From assembly GCF_900100735.1 (NCBI RefSeq), contig NZ_FNCJ01000001.1:248001-312000 (forward strand): a stretch of DNA of 64,000 nt. The letters are read 5' to 3'. Position 1 is the first letter of the stretch. The number at the start of each line of letters is the position of its first letter. The DNA is from Paraburkholderia phenazinium. GTDB lineage: Bacteria; Pseudomonadota; Gammaproteobacteria; Burkholderiales; Burkholderiaceae. The position numbers and the translations under genes were made by a program. The notes under the pieces are model-generated. The model saw only the letters and a list, made by a program, of their open reading frames with translations. It did no database searches and was not told the DNA's origin. This document shows, in pieces, positions 8,919 to 17,805 of this stretch.

Positions 8919-9887
8919 CTACCCCCGCTGCGGCGTCCAGTTGACGCTCGCAGTCATCTCTTCATCCGGCATCAGCACGCAACCGCCGACATGCTCGCGC
9001 GGGTCGCTGGCGTTGAAGCAATCGGTGGTGTTGGTGACCGGCTCGACGCACAGCAGCGCTTGCGCGGCCGGCGCGAACACCACCAGATGATCGAACGGCG
9101 CTTGCGCCGTCAACGTCAGTTGCCGGCCTTCGTCGGGCCAGGCAATCGTCGCGCTGCGCGACCAGCCGGCAAAGTTGTTGTCGAGATCGAACGCGTCGGC
9201 GGACATGCCTTCGCGTAATGCATCGACCGCCGGGTGCGGACCAAGGTGGGTCGGCAGCACCTCGCCGTCGGCGTGCCACATGCCCTGCACCTGGGCGTGG
9301 ACGCGCGTATGTTCGGTACGCGGATAATACGGGTGATGCCCCATGCCGAACGGCATCGGCTGCTCGGCCAGATTGTGTGCAGACAAGCTCACCCGCAGCG
9401 TATCCCCCGCCAATTCGATGCGTTGCAGCGCACGATAGCGAAACGGCCAGTCGCCCGGCGCCTGCGGATCGGGCACATGCTCGAAGTGCAGTTCGACCGA
9501 ACTCGCCGTGCGCGCACCGACACGCCATGCGCGCCGCCAGGCGTGGCCGTGCAGCGCGTGGGCGAAGCGGTTGCCGTCGCCGGCCAGATCGACGGTGCGG
9601 CCCGCGAACACAAAGCGCGCGTCGCGGATGCGGTTGCAATACGGTAGCAGCGGAAAACTTGCCATGCGCAGCGGATCGCGTTCGTCGAGCGCGGCCTGGG
9701 TGGCCGGCCGCAACCAGTGCACCGGTCCGGCCGCGGCGAGTTCGTAATACGCCGCAAGCGAACCGCCGACGTGCGGCGCCACCAGCACGCGCATCGTGCC
9801 GCTAGCGAGCCCGATCAGTTCGGGATCGTCGAGCGCGAGCGCCTCTGCTGCGGGCAAGCGAATCGGATTCAAGGAAACATCGCGCAT
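8919..9887 (-). CDS. Aldose 1-epimerase (galactose mutarotase family)
   Basis: A 322-residue mutarotase that interconverts alpha and beta anomers of aldoses. Family landmarks are NRIRDARFVFAGR (substrate-binding Asn-Arg), ALHGHAWR with the conserved first catalytic His, and GMGHHPYYP with the second His pair; the general-base Glu is probably in CVEPVTNT near the C-terminus. It is transcribed away from the LacI-type gene across a 266-bp region that holds two AT-rich palindromes, which suggests joint control with the sugar importer. The ATG at 9887 is preferred; a GTG at 9926 would add 13 residues and no clear ribosome site favours either. The subfamily (galM versus YeaD-like) is uncertain. Confidence 0.85.
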   Translation of the reverse strand: MRDVSLNPIRLPAAEALALDDPELIGLASGTMRVLVAPHVGGSLAAYYELAAAGPVHWLRPATQAALDERDPLRMASFPLLPYCNRIRDARFVFAGRTVDLAGDGNRFAHALHGHAWRRAWRVGARTASSVELHFEHVPDPQAPGDWPFRYRALQRIELAGDTLRVSLSAHNLAEQPMPFGMGHHPYYPRTEHTRVHAQVQGMWHADGEVLPTHLGPHPAVDALREGMSADAFDLDNNFAGWSRSATIAWPDEGRQLTLTAQAPFDHLVVFAPAAQALLCVEPVTNTTDCFNASDPREHVGGCVLMPDEEMTASVNWTPQRG

Positions 9888-9980
9888 AGTGAAGATCGGA
9901 AGGGCCTCGGGCGGAATGCGGCCCACCTCGGCTCACAGGGCCCGCGCGACCGAGAATCGCACGCCGCAAACCCCAGGTCA

Positions 9981-9999
9981 ATATTATTAATAATAATAT
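9981..9999. promoter_or_regulatory. AT-rich palindrome A, candidate LacI-type operator
   Basis: A perfect odd palindrome ATATTATTA-A-TAATAATAT in the shared upstream region of the mutarotase and LacI-type genes. Its ATATTATTA core recurs at 10071 and 11219, and nowhere else that I noticed in this GC-rich window. Confidence 0.65.
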
Positions 10000-10066
10000 C
10001 TTCACACGATAGGCGATAAAAGGTCTTGTGTGGCATCCCACATGACGGGTTTTTGCGCGTTGCCCG

Positions 10067-10081
10067 CCAGATATTATTAGT
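10067..10081. promoter_or_regulatory. AT-rich half-palindrome B, candidate LacI-type operator
   Basis: The sequence from 10071 reads ATATTATTAGTG, identical over 12 bases to the right part of site C at 11219-11230; the left arm is degenerate (3 mismatches to a perfect palindrome). It lies 73 bp before the regulator's ATG, a position suited to autorepression. Confidence 0.6.
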
Positions 10082-10153
10082 GGTACCGTCAGCAAGATCA
10101 CGCCCCCCCCCGGCGTTCCTTGCTTTATCCGCCGCTGCCGCGCGGCCCATACA

Positions 10154-11236
10154 ATGAAAAAATCGACCCAACGCCGCCCTACGATGACCGACATCGCCAA
10201 GCTCACCGGCGTGTCGCAATCGACGGTCTCACTTGTCCTGAACAATGCGACCGGCGCGAAGTTCTCCGAGACCACCCGCAACAAGGTCCTCAAGGCGGCA
10301 CACGATCTTGGCTACCGGCTCTCGCCGCGCGAACCGGTTCTCGCCTCCAAGGACGAGCGCAACCTGATCGTCTATCTGGCCGACGAAATCTCGACGAGCC
10401 CGCATCCGGTGGTCAACATCGACGGCGCGCGCGACGCCGCCTATGCGAGCGGCAAGATGCTCGCGGTCTACTCGACCCACGGCAACGCGGATATCGAACA
10501 GCAGGTGCTCGAGACCACGCTGTCGAACCCGCACGTGTTCGGCGTGATCTACGCGACGGTCTACACGCGCAAGGTGACGCTGCCGGCCGCGCTATCGCGC
10601 GTGCCGACGGTGCTGCTCAACTGCTATACGAGCGAGGGCGGGCAATCGTCGGTGGTGCCGGCCGAAGTCGCGGGCGGCCATATCGCCACCGAGTACCTGC
10701 TCAACGCCGGCCACCGGCGCATCGGCTACATTAACGGCGAGCCGTGGCAGGACGCTTCGAAAGACCGCCTGAAGGGCTACCGCACCGCGCTTGCCACCGC
10801 CGACCTGCCGTTCGCACCCGAACTGGTGCGCGACGGCGACTGGAGCTCGGGCCTCGGCTTCGAACACACGCTCTCGCTGATGCGCGAGCCGCATCCGCCG
10901 ACCGCGATCTTCTGCGCCAACGACCTGACCGCGCTCGGCGCGATCGAAGCCTTGAAGCAACTCGGCCTGCGAGTGCCCGAGGACATTTCGGTGCTCGGCT
11001 ACGACGACCAGGAAATTGCCCGTCACACCCATCCGGCGCTCTCCACCGTCGTGCTGCCGAACTACGAGCTGGGCCGCTGGGCGGTCGAAACCTTGCTGCA
11101 GGAAGAACAGAACCGCGCGGCCGGTGCGCCGGTGCGGCACCGCATGGTGAAGCTCGACGGCCCGCTCGTCGAACGCGCCTCAGTGAGGGTAATTACCGAG
11201 GCAAAACAGCCAGCAACTAATATTATTAGTGATTGA
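10154..11236 (+). CDS. LacI family transcriptional regulator of the adjacent sugar operon
   Basis: A 360-residue LacI/GalR-type repressor. The N-terminal helix-turn-helix is clear (TMTDIAKLTGVSQSTVSLVLN, about residues 10-31), followed by a periplasmic-binding-protein-like effector domain (RIGYINGE, AIFCANDLTALGAIEAL, DISVLGYDDQE). The segment after the HTH reads YRLSPREPVLASKDERN and lacks the usual ARSLR-like hinge-helix pattern, which fits operators with AT-rich rather than CG centres. It sits between a divergent mutarotase gene and a downstream sugar ABC importer, so a sugar is the likely effector. Palindrome C overlaps its last codons and stop. The effector sugar is not deducible. Confidence 0.92.
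   Translation: MKKSTQRRPTMTDIAKLTGVSQSTVSLVLNNATGAKFSETTRNKVLKAAHDLGYRLSPREPVLASKDERNLIVYLADEISTSPHPVVNIDGARDAAYASGKMLAVYSTHGNADIEQQVLETTLSNPHVFGVIYATVYTRKVTLPAALSRVPTVLLNCYTSEGGQSSVVPAEVAGGHIATEYLLNAGHRRIGYINGEPWQDASKDRLKGYRTALATADLPFAPELVRDGDWSSGLGFEHTLSLMREPHPPTAIFCANDLTALGAIEALKQLGLRVPEDISVLGYDDQEIARHTHPALSTVVLPNYELGRWAVETLLQEEQNRAAGAPVRHRMVKLDGPLVERASVRVITEAKQPATNIISD
11216..11230. promoter_or_regulatory. AT-rich palindrome C overlapping the regulator's stop, candidate operator of the ABC importer operon
   Basis: A perfect odd palindrome ACTAATA-T-TATTAGT inside the last codons of the LacI-type gene. It lies 122-136 bp upstream of the substrate-binding protein ATG and is followed by another AT-rich stretch (TGATAATAATT from 11237), the right place to control an importer promoter. 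Confidence 0.65.
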
Positions 11237-11351
11237 CTGATAATAATTCTGGGTGGAATAATCGGCACGTCCGGTCAAACGGCGCGCAGGTGCCAACCGG
11301 CAGGAGAAACACTAAAAAGCAAAGACACCTCACCAGGTACTGGAGGAAGAC

Positions 11352-12374
11352 ATGGCATCGCTCGAACGGCAATCGCGTGGGCAGCGTCGTCGGCTGACCG
11401 CATCCCCGCTGGCGGCATCGCTGGTGGTATTGGCACTCGGTTTTGGCGTCGCAACGGCCCACGCCGACGACGATGCCCTGCCCAAACTGCCCAGCAAGAC
11501 ACCGCTGAAGGTCGGCTTCGCGCAGACCGAAAGCAACAATCCGTGGCGTCTCGCGGAAACCAAAAGCATGAAGGACATCGCCGCGAAGTGCGGCTGGCAA
11601 CTGGTGATGACCGATGCCAACGGCTCGAACTCGAAGCAGGTCTCGGACATCCAGAACATGATCGCGCAGCACGTCGATCTGCTGGTGTTCCCGCCGCGTG
11701 AAGAGAAACCGCTCGCGCCGGTCGTGCTGCAGGCGAAGAAAGCCGGCATTCCGGTGATCCTGGTGGACCGCAACGTCGATCAGTCGGTGGCCGTGGCCGG
11801 CCGCGACTACATCACCTTCATCGGCTCTGACTTCATCGACCAGGGCCACCGCGCCGCCGACTGGCTCGTCAAGGCCACCAACGGCAAAGCCAGGATCATC
11901 GAACTCGAAGGCACCACCGGCGCCTCCGCGGCCAACGACCGCAAGAAGGGCTTCGACGAAGTGATCGCCAAGCATCCGGACATGCAGATCATCGCCTCGC
12001 AGAGCGGCGATTTCGCGCGCGACAAGGGCCGTCAGGTGATGGAGACGCTGCTGCAGGCGCATCCGGACGTGACCGCGGTCTACGCGCATAACGACGAAAT
12101 GGCCTTGGGCGCAATCGCCGCCATCAAGGCCGCCGGCAAGCAGCCGGGCAAGGACATCCAGATCGTGACGATCGACGGCACCAAGGGCGGCATGGATGCG
12201 ATCGCCGCCGGCGAACTGGGCGCGAGCGTGCAATCGAGCCCGTTCTTTGGCCCGCTCGCCTGCGATGTGGCGCAGAAATACGCAAAGGGCGAAAAGGTCC
12301 CGACCTGGGTGAAGGTGTCGGACCGCTTCTACGACAAGAGCAACGTGCAGCAGAGCATGCAGTACGGCTATTGA
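11352..12374 (+). CDS. Sugar ABC transporter substrate-binding protein, YtfQ-like
   Basis: A 340-residue periplasmic sugar-binding protein (PBP type 1, ribose/galactose class). A Sec signal with a hydrophobic core (LAASLVVLALGFGVATAHA) is followed by a mature start near ADDD. Motifs such as KVGFAQTESNNPWR, DANGSNSKQVSDIQNM, VILVDRNVD and YAHNDEMALGAI closely resemble E. coli YtfQ, which binds galactofuranose. The order SBP, double ATPase, then two permeases equals ytfQ-ytfR-ytfT-yjfF. GGAGG lies 7 nt before the ATG. The mutarotase next door supports a galactose-like or related aldose, but the exact sugar is inferred only from homology. Confidence 0.88.
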   Translation: MASLERQSRGQRRRLTASPLAASLVVLALGFGVATAHADDDALPKLPSKTPLKVGFAQTESNNPWRLAETKSMKDIAAKCGWQLVMTDANGSNSKQVSDIQNMIAQHVDLLVFPPREEKPLAPVVLQAKKAGIPVILVDRNVDQSVAVAGRDYITFIGSDFIDQGHRAADWLVKATNGKARIIELEGTTGASAANDRKKGFDEVIAKHPDMQIIASQSGDFARDKGRQVMETLLQAHPDVTAVYAHNDEMALGAIAAIKAAGKQPGKDIQIVTIDGTKGGMDAIAAGELGASVQSSPFFGPLACDVAQKYAKGEKVPTWVKVSDRFYDKSNVQQSMQYGY

Positions 12375-12693
12375 GCCAGGAATGCCGGCTCGTGGGTCTG
12401 CACGCTTGATGAAGGGTGGTGACTGACGCGGCGTGTCCTCGCGCGCCGCGCAGCAAGTCTCCCGTTGCGGAGGAGGTCACCTCTGGAATGGGGGCATCCC
12501 GCAGGACGTCCCCTTTAGGTCTCCGAGGGGGACGAGAAGGGTTCGAAGCGACGCGCCCGTGCCACGACGGGCCGTCGCTTCGCTTTGTCCCGCGGACGAC
12601 TACCATGGGAAAGTGGCGCGAGCCTGGCCTTGCCACACGAGAGGCCGCTCGGCGGGACGCCGCCTCACAGGACCCAGCAGGAGAAGACACGTG
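12375..12693 (+). other. 319-bp gap inside the importer operon with a large stem-loop
   Basis: No gene is supported here; an open frame joined to the ATPase gene has no family features. CGAAGCGACG (from 12544) pairs with CGTCGCTTCG (to 12582), extended inward by 6 more pairs past a single bulged C, with a loop of about 6 nt. A weaker GTCCCC/GGGGAC pair spans about 12510-12534. Such structures between a binding-protein gene and its transporter genes usually protect the upstream mRNA or reduce read-through, giving an excess of binding protein. Confidence 0.6.
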
Positions 12694-14319
12694 ATGCAAT
12701 CCGGCAGCCCAACGCCACCGCCTCCCAGCGCCGGAGGTTCGCCGCTGCTGAAGATGCAGGACATTCAGATCAGCTTCGGCGGCGTGCCCGCCCTGCGCAA
12801 CGCCAACCTGAGCGTCGCCGCCGGCGAAGTGCATGCGCTGATCGGCCAGAACGGCGCCGGCAAATCCACCATGATCAAGATCCTCACCGGCGCGTATCGG
12901 CGCGGCGGCGGGACGGTGCGTTTCGAAGGTCGCGAGATCGATTTCCGCACGCCGAAGGAAGCGCGCGAAGCGGGCATCAGCACGATCTACCAGGAAATCA
13001 ATCTGGTGCCATTCCGCTCGGTGGCTGAGAACATTTTTCTGGGCCGCGAGCCGCGCCGCTTCGGCCTGATCGACTGGCGCGCGGTGCAGCAGCGCGCCGC
13101 TGCGCTGCTCGAATCGTTCGGCTTGCAGATCGATGTGAAGAAGCCCGTACGCACCTATTCGACCGCGATCCAGCAGATGGTGGCGCTCGCGCGTGCGGTG
13201 TCGTCGGACGCGAAGATGGTGATCATGGACGAATCCACCTCGTCGCTCGACGAACGCGAAGTGGAATTGCTGTTCACGGTGGTGAGGAAGCTGCGCGACG
13301 ATGGCCGTGCGGTGATTTTCGTCTCGCACCGGCTCGATGAACTCTACGCGCTGTGCGACCGCGTCACGGTGATGCGCGACGGCCAGACGGTCGCGCAAAG
13401 CACGATGGCGGAGATGGACAAACTGCAACTGGTCACTACGATGCTCGGCCGCACATTGGCCGCCGTCGTGCAGGACGACAGCACCGCGCGCGAAGCGAAT
13501 CTGGCGCGCCGCGGCGCGCAGGTGATGGCGGCGCACAAGCTCGGCGCCCACCCCAAGGTGAGCGATGTCTCGCTCGAAGTGCACGCGGGCGAGGCAGTGG
13601 GACTCGCCGGCCTGCTCGGTTCGGGCCGCACTGAAACGATGCGGCTGATGTTCGGCGCTGATCCGCTCGAGCAAGGCACGCTGTCCGTGGGTGGTGAAAC
13701 CGTGGCACTGAAATCGCCGCAGGATGCGATTGCGCGCGGCCTCGCTTACCTCACCGAAGATCGCAAAGGCGACGGCATCGTCCCCGAACTGTCGGTGCGC
13801 GACAACCTCACACTCGTCTGTCTGCGCACGCTCGCCAAACATGGTGTCGTGGATGTGAAAAAGCAGCAGGTCATCGTGGAGCGTTTTATCGCCTCGCTCG
13901 GCATCAAGCTGCGTTCGCCGGATCAGCCGATCCGCGAACTCTCCGGCGGCAACCAGCAAAAGGTGTTGCTCGCGCGCTGGCTCGCGGCCGAGCCGTCGTT
14001 GCTGTTGCTCGACGAGCCGACCCGCGGCATCGATGTCGGCGCCAAGGCCGATGTCGCGAAGATCGTGCGCGAACTGCGCGACGGCGGGCTCGCCGTTTTG
14101 CTGTCCGCCTCGGAGCTCGAAGAACTCACCGCTGTGGCCGATCGCGCCGTAGTGATTCGCGACGGCCGCACGGTCGCCGAACTGAACGGCGCGCAGATGA
14201 GCGAGAGCGCCATCATGGACGCCATCGCATGGGGCGGCGACGGTTCATCGCAGCTAGTCGAAGCCGCCCACTCGGCCCACATTGAAGACGCGCTGGAGGG
14301 CGACCGTCATGGCGCTTAA
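12694..14319 (+). CDS. Sugar ABC transporter ATP-binding protein (two NBDs), YtfR-like
   Basis: A 541-residue duplicated ATPase that powers sugar uptake. NBD1 has Walker A GQNGAGKST and Walker B VIMDESTSSLD, but a degenerate signature (YSTAIQQM). NBD2 has a divergent Walker A-like GLLGSGRTET, a full signature LSGGNQQKV and Walker B LLLDEPTRGID. This asymmetry is typical of RbsA/MglA/YtfR proteins, in which only one site hydrolyses ATP efficiently. The ATG at 12694 follows GGAG by 10 nt; a GTG three bases earlier is equally possible. The 3' end overlaps the next permease gene by 11 bp. Confidence 0.9.
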   Translation: MQSGSPTPPPPSAGGSPLLKMQDIQISFGGVPALRNANLSVAAGEVHALIGQNGAGKSTMIKILTGAYRRGGGTVRFEGREIDFRTPKEAREAGISTIYQEINLVPFRSVAENIFLGREPRRFGLIDWRAVQQRAAALLESFGLQIDVKKPVRTYSTAIQQMVALARAVSSDAKMVIMDESTSSLDEREVELLFTVVRKLRDDGRAVIFVSHRLDELYALCDRVTVMRDGQTVAQSTMAEMDKLQLVTTMLGRTLAAVVQDDSTAREANLARRGAQVMAAHKLGAHPKVSDVSLEVHAGEAVGLAGLLGSGRTETMRLMFGADPLEQGTLSVGGETVALKSPQDAIARGLAYLTEDRKGDGIVPELSVRDNLTLVCLRTLAKHGVVDVKKQQVIVERFIASLGIKLRSPDQPIRELSGGNQQKVLLARWLAAEPSLLLLDEPTRGIDVGAKADVAKIVRELRDGGLAVLLSASELEELTAVADRAVVIRDGRTVAELNGAQMSESAIMDAIAWGGDGSSQLVEAAHSAHIEDALEGDRHGA

Positions 14320-15343
14320 GTCGCTCAAGTCCTTAGGTCATGAAGTCACGCAGCCGCTTGCCGCGCAGCCCACGTTGTCCGCTCAGGATGGCGCAGCGAA
14401 GGCGCAAGCGCAGAAGCGGCACCGCATCACGATCCAGCGCGAAGTGATCGTGCTGCTGGCGATGCTGGTGTTCAACCTGCTGTTCACACAGCATTTCTGG
14501 TCGCTGCAAACCTTCAACGTCAACCTGACCCAGGTGGTGACGATCGTGATCGTCGGCATCGGCATGACGCTGGTGGTCGCGACCGGCGGCATCGACCTGT
14601 CGGTGGGGGCGTCGATGGCGATCTCCGGCGCGCTCGCGCCGATGCTGTTCATGAACATCCCGGGTGCGGGTGGCATTGCCCTCGCCTTCGTGCTGCCGGT
14701 CCTCGCCGCGGCCGCCTGCGGCGTGTTCAACGGCCTGCTGGTGACGAAGCTCTCGGTGCAGCCGATTGTCGCCACCCTCGTGCTGTTTATCGCCGGCCGC
14801 GGGATTGCCCAGGTCGTGACCGACGGCAGCCTGCAGGCCTTCGACAACCCCGCCTTCCAGTGGATCGCACTCGGCAAGGTGGGCGGCGTGCCGTTCCAGG
14901 TGCTGCTGATGTTCGCGCTGGTGGCGTTGTTCGTCTGGGTGGTGCGCAAGACGCTGTTCGGCCAGTACCTGCTCATCACCGGCGGCAACGAGAAGGCCGC
15001 CTACCTGTGCGGCGTGCCGACCGCGCGCATCAAGCTGATCGCCTACACGATCTGCGCGGCGCTGGCGGGCCTTGCGGGGCTGATTTCGATTTCGGTGAAT
15101 TCGTCGTCGGACGCGAACGTGGTTGGGCTGGGCATCGAACTCGATGCGATCGCTGCGGTGGCGGTGGGCGGCACCGCGCTGACGGGCGGCAAGGCATATA
15201 TCGGCGGCACGCTGATCGGCGCGCTGATCATCCAGTTGCTGCGCTTCACGCTGCTCGCGCACGGGATTCCCGACGCGGCGGCGCTGGTCGTCAAAGCCGC
15301 GATCATCGTCGCGGCAGTGTACGTGCAACGGCGCTCGCGCTGA
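14309..15343 (+). CDS. Sugar ABC transporter permease, YtfT-like
   Basis: A 344-residue inner-membrane permease of the RbsC/BPD-transp-2 family. It has a 40-residue cytoplasmic N-terminus and about 8-10 hydrophobic segments. Family landmarks are GMTLVVATGGIDLSVGA, GVFNGLL and AVGGTALTGGKAYIGGTLIG. It pairs with the following permease to form the heterodimeric channel. The ATG at 14309 has GGAGGG 7 nt upstream and overlaps the ATPase gene by 11 bp, indicating translational coupling; an upstream TTG at 14282 lacks such a site. Confidence 0.9.
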   Translation: MALKSLKSLGHEVTQPLAAQPTLSAQDGAAKAQAQKRHRITIQREVIVLLAMLVFNLLFTQHFWSLQTFNVNLTQVVTIVIVGIGMTLVVATGGIDLSVGASMAISGALAPMLFMNIPGAGGIALAFVLPVLAAAACGVFNGLLVTKLSVQPIVATLVLFIAGRGIAQVVTDGSLQAFDNPAFQWIALGKVGGVPFQVLLMFALVALFVWVVRKTLFGQYLLITGGNEKAAYLCGVPTARIKLIAYTICAALAGLAGLISISVNSSSDANVVGLGIELDAIAAVAVGGTALTGGKAYIGGTLIGALIIQLLRFTLLAHGIPDAAALVVKAAIIVAAVYVQRRSR

Positions 15344-15401
15344 CTCGATCCATCACGCTACCCATGCCAAGCACGCTTCCCCAGACCCCGGACTCGACGC
15401 G

Positions 15402-16361
15402 ATGAAAAAGAATCTCCCCATCCTTCTCGCGCTCGCCGCACTCGTGGTGCTCGGCCTCGTGCGCTACGACCACTTCGGCTCGGCTTACAACATCAATTCG
15501 TTCTGGCGCTACAACTCGATGTTCGCGCTGATCTCGGTCGGCATGGCGTTCGTGATCATCACGGGCGGGATCGATCTGTCGGTGGGCACGGTGGCGGCGC
15601 TCGCCAGCGTGGTGGCCGCGCTCACCAGTACCTATGGCGGCTGGGTGGCCGTACTCGCGGGCACCGCGGCGGGCCTCGCGGTCGGCGTGCTGAACGGAAT
15701 CATCATCACGCGGCTGAAGATCCTGCCTTTCATCACGACGCTCGCCACCAGCCTTGGCGCGCACGGCGTGGCGCTGCTGCTCGGCAAGAACGATGCGGTG
15801 TCGATCGCCGCCGATTCGAACTTCGGCAGCTTCGGCCAGGGCGATCTGTTCGGCCTGCCGATCCCAGGTATCGTGGCGGCCGTAGCGGCGCTGGCCGGCT
15901 GGCTGGCGCTACGCAGCACGCGCTTCGGCCGCCATTCGCTTGCCATCGGCGGCAGCGAGGAAGCGGCGCGCCTGATGGGGCTCAATGTAGACCGCACGCT
16001 GGTGACCGCCTACGCGGTGAGCGGTTTGCTGGCCGGCATGGCGGGCGTGATCCTGGCGTCGCAGTTCGGCGCCGGGCAGCCAAACGAAGGGGTCGGCTGG
16101 GAGCTGTTCGCGATCTCCGCCGTGGTGCTGGGCGGCACGTTGCTGACTGGCGGCGAAGGCTCGATTGCGATGACGATTGCCGGCGTACTGCTGCTCGGCC
16201 TCGTGTTCAACCTGCTCAACTTCGAAAACGGCCTGGGGTTCATTAGCCTCTCGGCGTACTGGCAGTCGGTGATTCGCGGCGTGTTTCTGCTGCTGGTCAT
16301 CGTCATGCAGGCTCGTGTGCTCAAGCAGCGCGGACGCAAGCGAACCGCCGTGGCGGGATAA
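15402..16361 (+). CDS. Sugar ABC transporter permease, YjfF-like
   Basis: The second permease, 319 residues, homologous to the preceding one, with GMAFVIITGGIDLSVGTVAAL, VLNGIIITRL and AVVLGGTLLTGGEGS. Its start MKKNLPILLALAALVVLGL matches the start pattern of YjfF, and the two-permease arrangement is the distinguishing feature of the YtfQRT-YjfF galactofuranose importer. It ends the operon; a basic C-terminal tail (KQRGRKR) faces the cytoplasm. Confidence 0.88.
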   Translation: MKKNLPILLALAALVVLGLVRYDHFGSAYNINSFWRYNSMFALISVGMAFVIITGGIDLSVGTVAALASVVAALTSTYGGWVAVLAGTAAGLAVGVLNGIIITRLKILPFITTLATSLGAHGVALLLGKNDAVSIAADSNFGSFGQGDLFGLPIPGIVAAVAALAGWLALRSTRFGRHSLAIGGSEEAARLMGLNVDRTLVTAYAVSGLLAGMAGVILASQFGAGQPNEGVGWELFAISAVVLGGTLLTGGEGSIAMTIAGVLLLGLVFNLLNFENGLGFISLSAYWQSVIRGVFLLLVIVMQARVLKQRGRKRTAVAG

Positions 16362-16858
16362 ACGGGCCACAGCCTCCGCTACAGCGCCGTTTAAGCCAGT
16401 TTCGCGCGGTTTCTATGCGCTTTTTCGTTGTTTTCCGCCCCTTTTGCCAGTCCCGGCAGCAGGGTCAATGCTGCGCTGCGCGACGGGTTTCGGTATCATG
16501 CCGAAAATTGTTGTCTGGACGCGCGCCTACCGGCCCGCGATCCGGTCACCGGACGGCGATCGCCCCACGCGAATTTTGCCCATCGCCGTACCGCTGCTGA
16601 ACCCCGGCAGTACCTCCGTCGCGTGCCGTGCCGACGCCGAAGCCGCAAGTCCGGCAACCGCTTGAGCAGCCTCAACGCCGCGTCGCCACCTTGGGACGCC
16701 GAGCGCGGTAAAATAGCGGATTGCGCATCATTTTCCATAAGTAATCGGGCAACCGCGCAGGCATCCACGCGGTTAAGAACGGGGTTAGCGCAGCATCGCC
16801 CTTGCCGTGCCGGCCGGCTATTCGTCTGGCCGTCTTTTTTCGCACCATCCAAGAAGCC
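16362..16858. other. Intergenic region (497 bp) before fpr
   Basis: No gene with family features is seen; the short open frames here have no ribosome sites or recognisable composition. A TAAAAT box at 16709 is a possible -10 for fpr, but no -35 is correctly spaced. No terminator for the sugar operon could be identified. Confidence 0.35.
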
Positions 16859-17629
16859 ATGAGCAACCTGAATCAACAAACCGTCCTGAGCGTCCATCAC
16901 TGGACCGATACGCTGTTCAGCTTCACCTGCACGCGCGACCCGTCGTTTCGCTTCGAAAACGGCCAGTTCACGATGGTGGGCCTCGAGGTCGACGGCAAGC
17001 CGCTGATCCGCGCCTACAGTCTCGCGAGCGCGAACTACGAAGAACACCTCGAATTCCTGAGCATCAAGGTCCAGGACGGCCCGCTGACGTCGCGCCTGCA
17101 GCATCTGAAGGTGGGCGACCAGGTCCTGATCGGCAAGAAGCCGGTCGGCACGCTGATGGCGGACAACCTGCTGCCGGGCAAGACGCTGTGGCTGCTGTCC
17201 ACCGGCACGGGCCTCGCGCCGTTCATGTCGATCATCAAAGATCCGGACATCTACGACCGTTACGAGCGCGTGGTGCTCACGCACACCTGCCGTTTCGTCG
17301 ACGAACTGGCGTACAAGGAATACATCACCGACCACCTGCCGGCGCACGAGCACCTCGGCGAACTGGTCCAGGAAAAGCTGCTGTATTACCCCACCGTCAC
17401 GCGCGAACCGTTCCAGAACCGCGGCCGGATCACCGAGCTGATCGAAACCGAAAAGCTGTTCGCCGACCTCGGCGTGCCGGGCTTCTCGCTGGAAAACGAT
17501 CGCGTCATGCTGTGCGGCAGCCCGCACATGCTGCGCGACACGCGCAAGCTGCTCGACGACGCGGGCTTCCAGGAAGGCAGCAATAACTCGCCGGGCCACT
17601 ACGTCGTCGAAAAGGCGTTCGTCGGCTAA
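16859..17629 (+). CDS. fpr: Ferredoxin--NADP+ reductase
   Basis: A 256-residue FAD flavoprotein moving electrons between NADPH and ferredoxin or flavodoxin in the cytoplasm. The FAD domain carries RAYSLASANYEEHLEF (RxYS motif). The NADP domain carries LLSTGTGLAPFMSI, LTHTCRFVDELAY and MLCGSPHMLRDT, and the C-terminus is VEKAFVG, all typical of the short bacterial (subclass I/II) FPR enzymes. The ATG at 16859 matches the conserved MSNLNQQ start; the upstream extension to 16802 is not family-like. It stands alone, converging with the acyl-CoA dehydrogenase gene. In proteobacteria fpr often responds to oxidative stress, but no SoxR or FinR site was recognised. Confidence 0.93.
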   Translation: MSNLNQQTVLSVHHWTDTLFSFTCTRDPSFRFENGQFTMVGLEVDGKPLIRAYSLASANYEEHLEFLSIKVQDGPLTSRLQHLKVGDQVLIGKKPVGTLMADNLLPGKTLWLLSTGTGLAPFMSIIKDPDIYDRYERVVLTHTCRFVDELAYKEYITDHLPAHEHLGELVQEKLLYYPTVTREPFQNRGRITELIETEKLFADLGVPGFSLENDRVMLCGSPHMLRDTRKLLDDAGFQEGSNNSPGHYVVEKAFVG

Positions 17630-17805
17630 GCAGAGCTTGTGAACCGCCGGTTCGGCGGACGCGGCGCGCTCACCGCCCGGTGGGGCGCTGCCGGCTTGCT
17701 CGGGCGGTAACGGCAGATGGCTCGATGAAGAAAACGAGATCGCGTGGTCGCGGCCGGCGTTTTCCATCCGGCGCCTGACAGCAACCGCCTCTCAGCAGAC
17801 GCCCC

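Noticed and set aside
12124..13959. Long open frame (over 600 codons) on the strand opposite the ABC ATPase gene
   Set aside because: It mirrors the codon structure of the forward genes, has no domain signatures, and is typical of antisense frames in GC-rich DNA.
16315..16862. Short open frames between the sugar operon and fpr
   Set aside because: No ribosome sites, no recognisable composition, and heavy mutual overlap in different frames.
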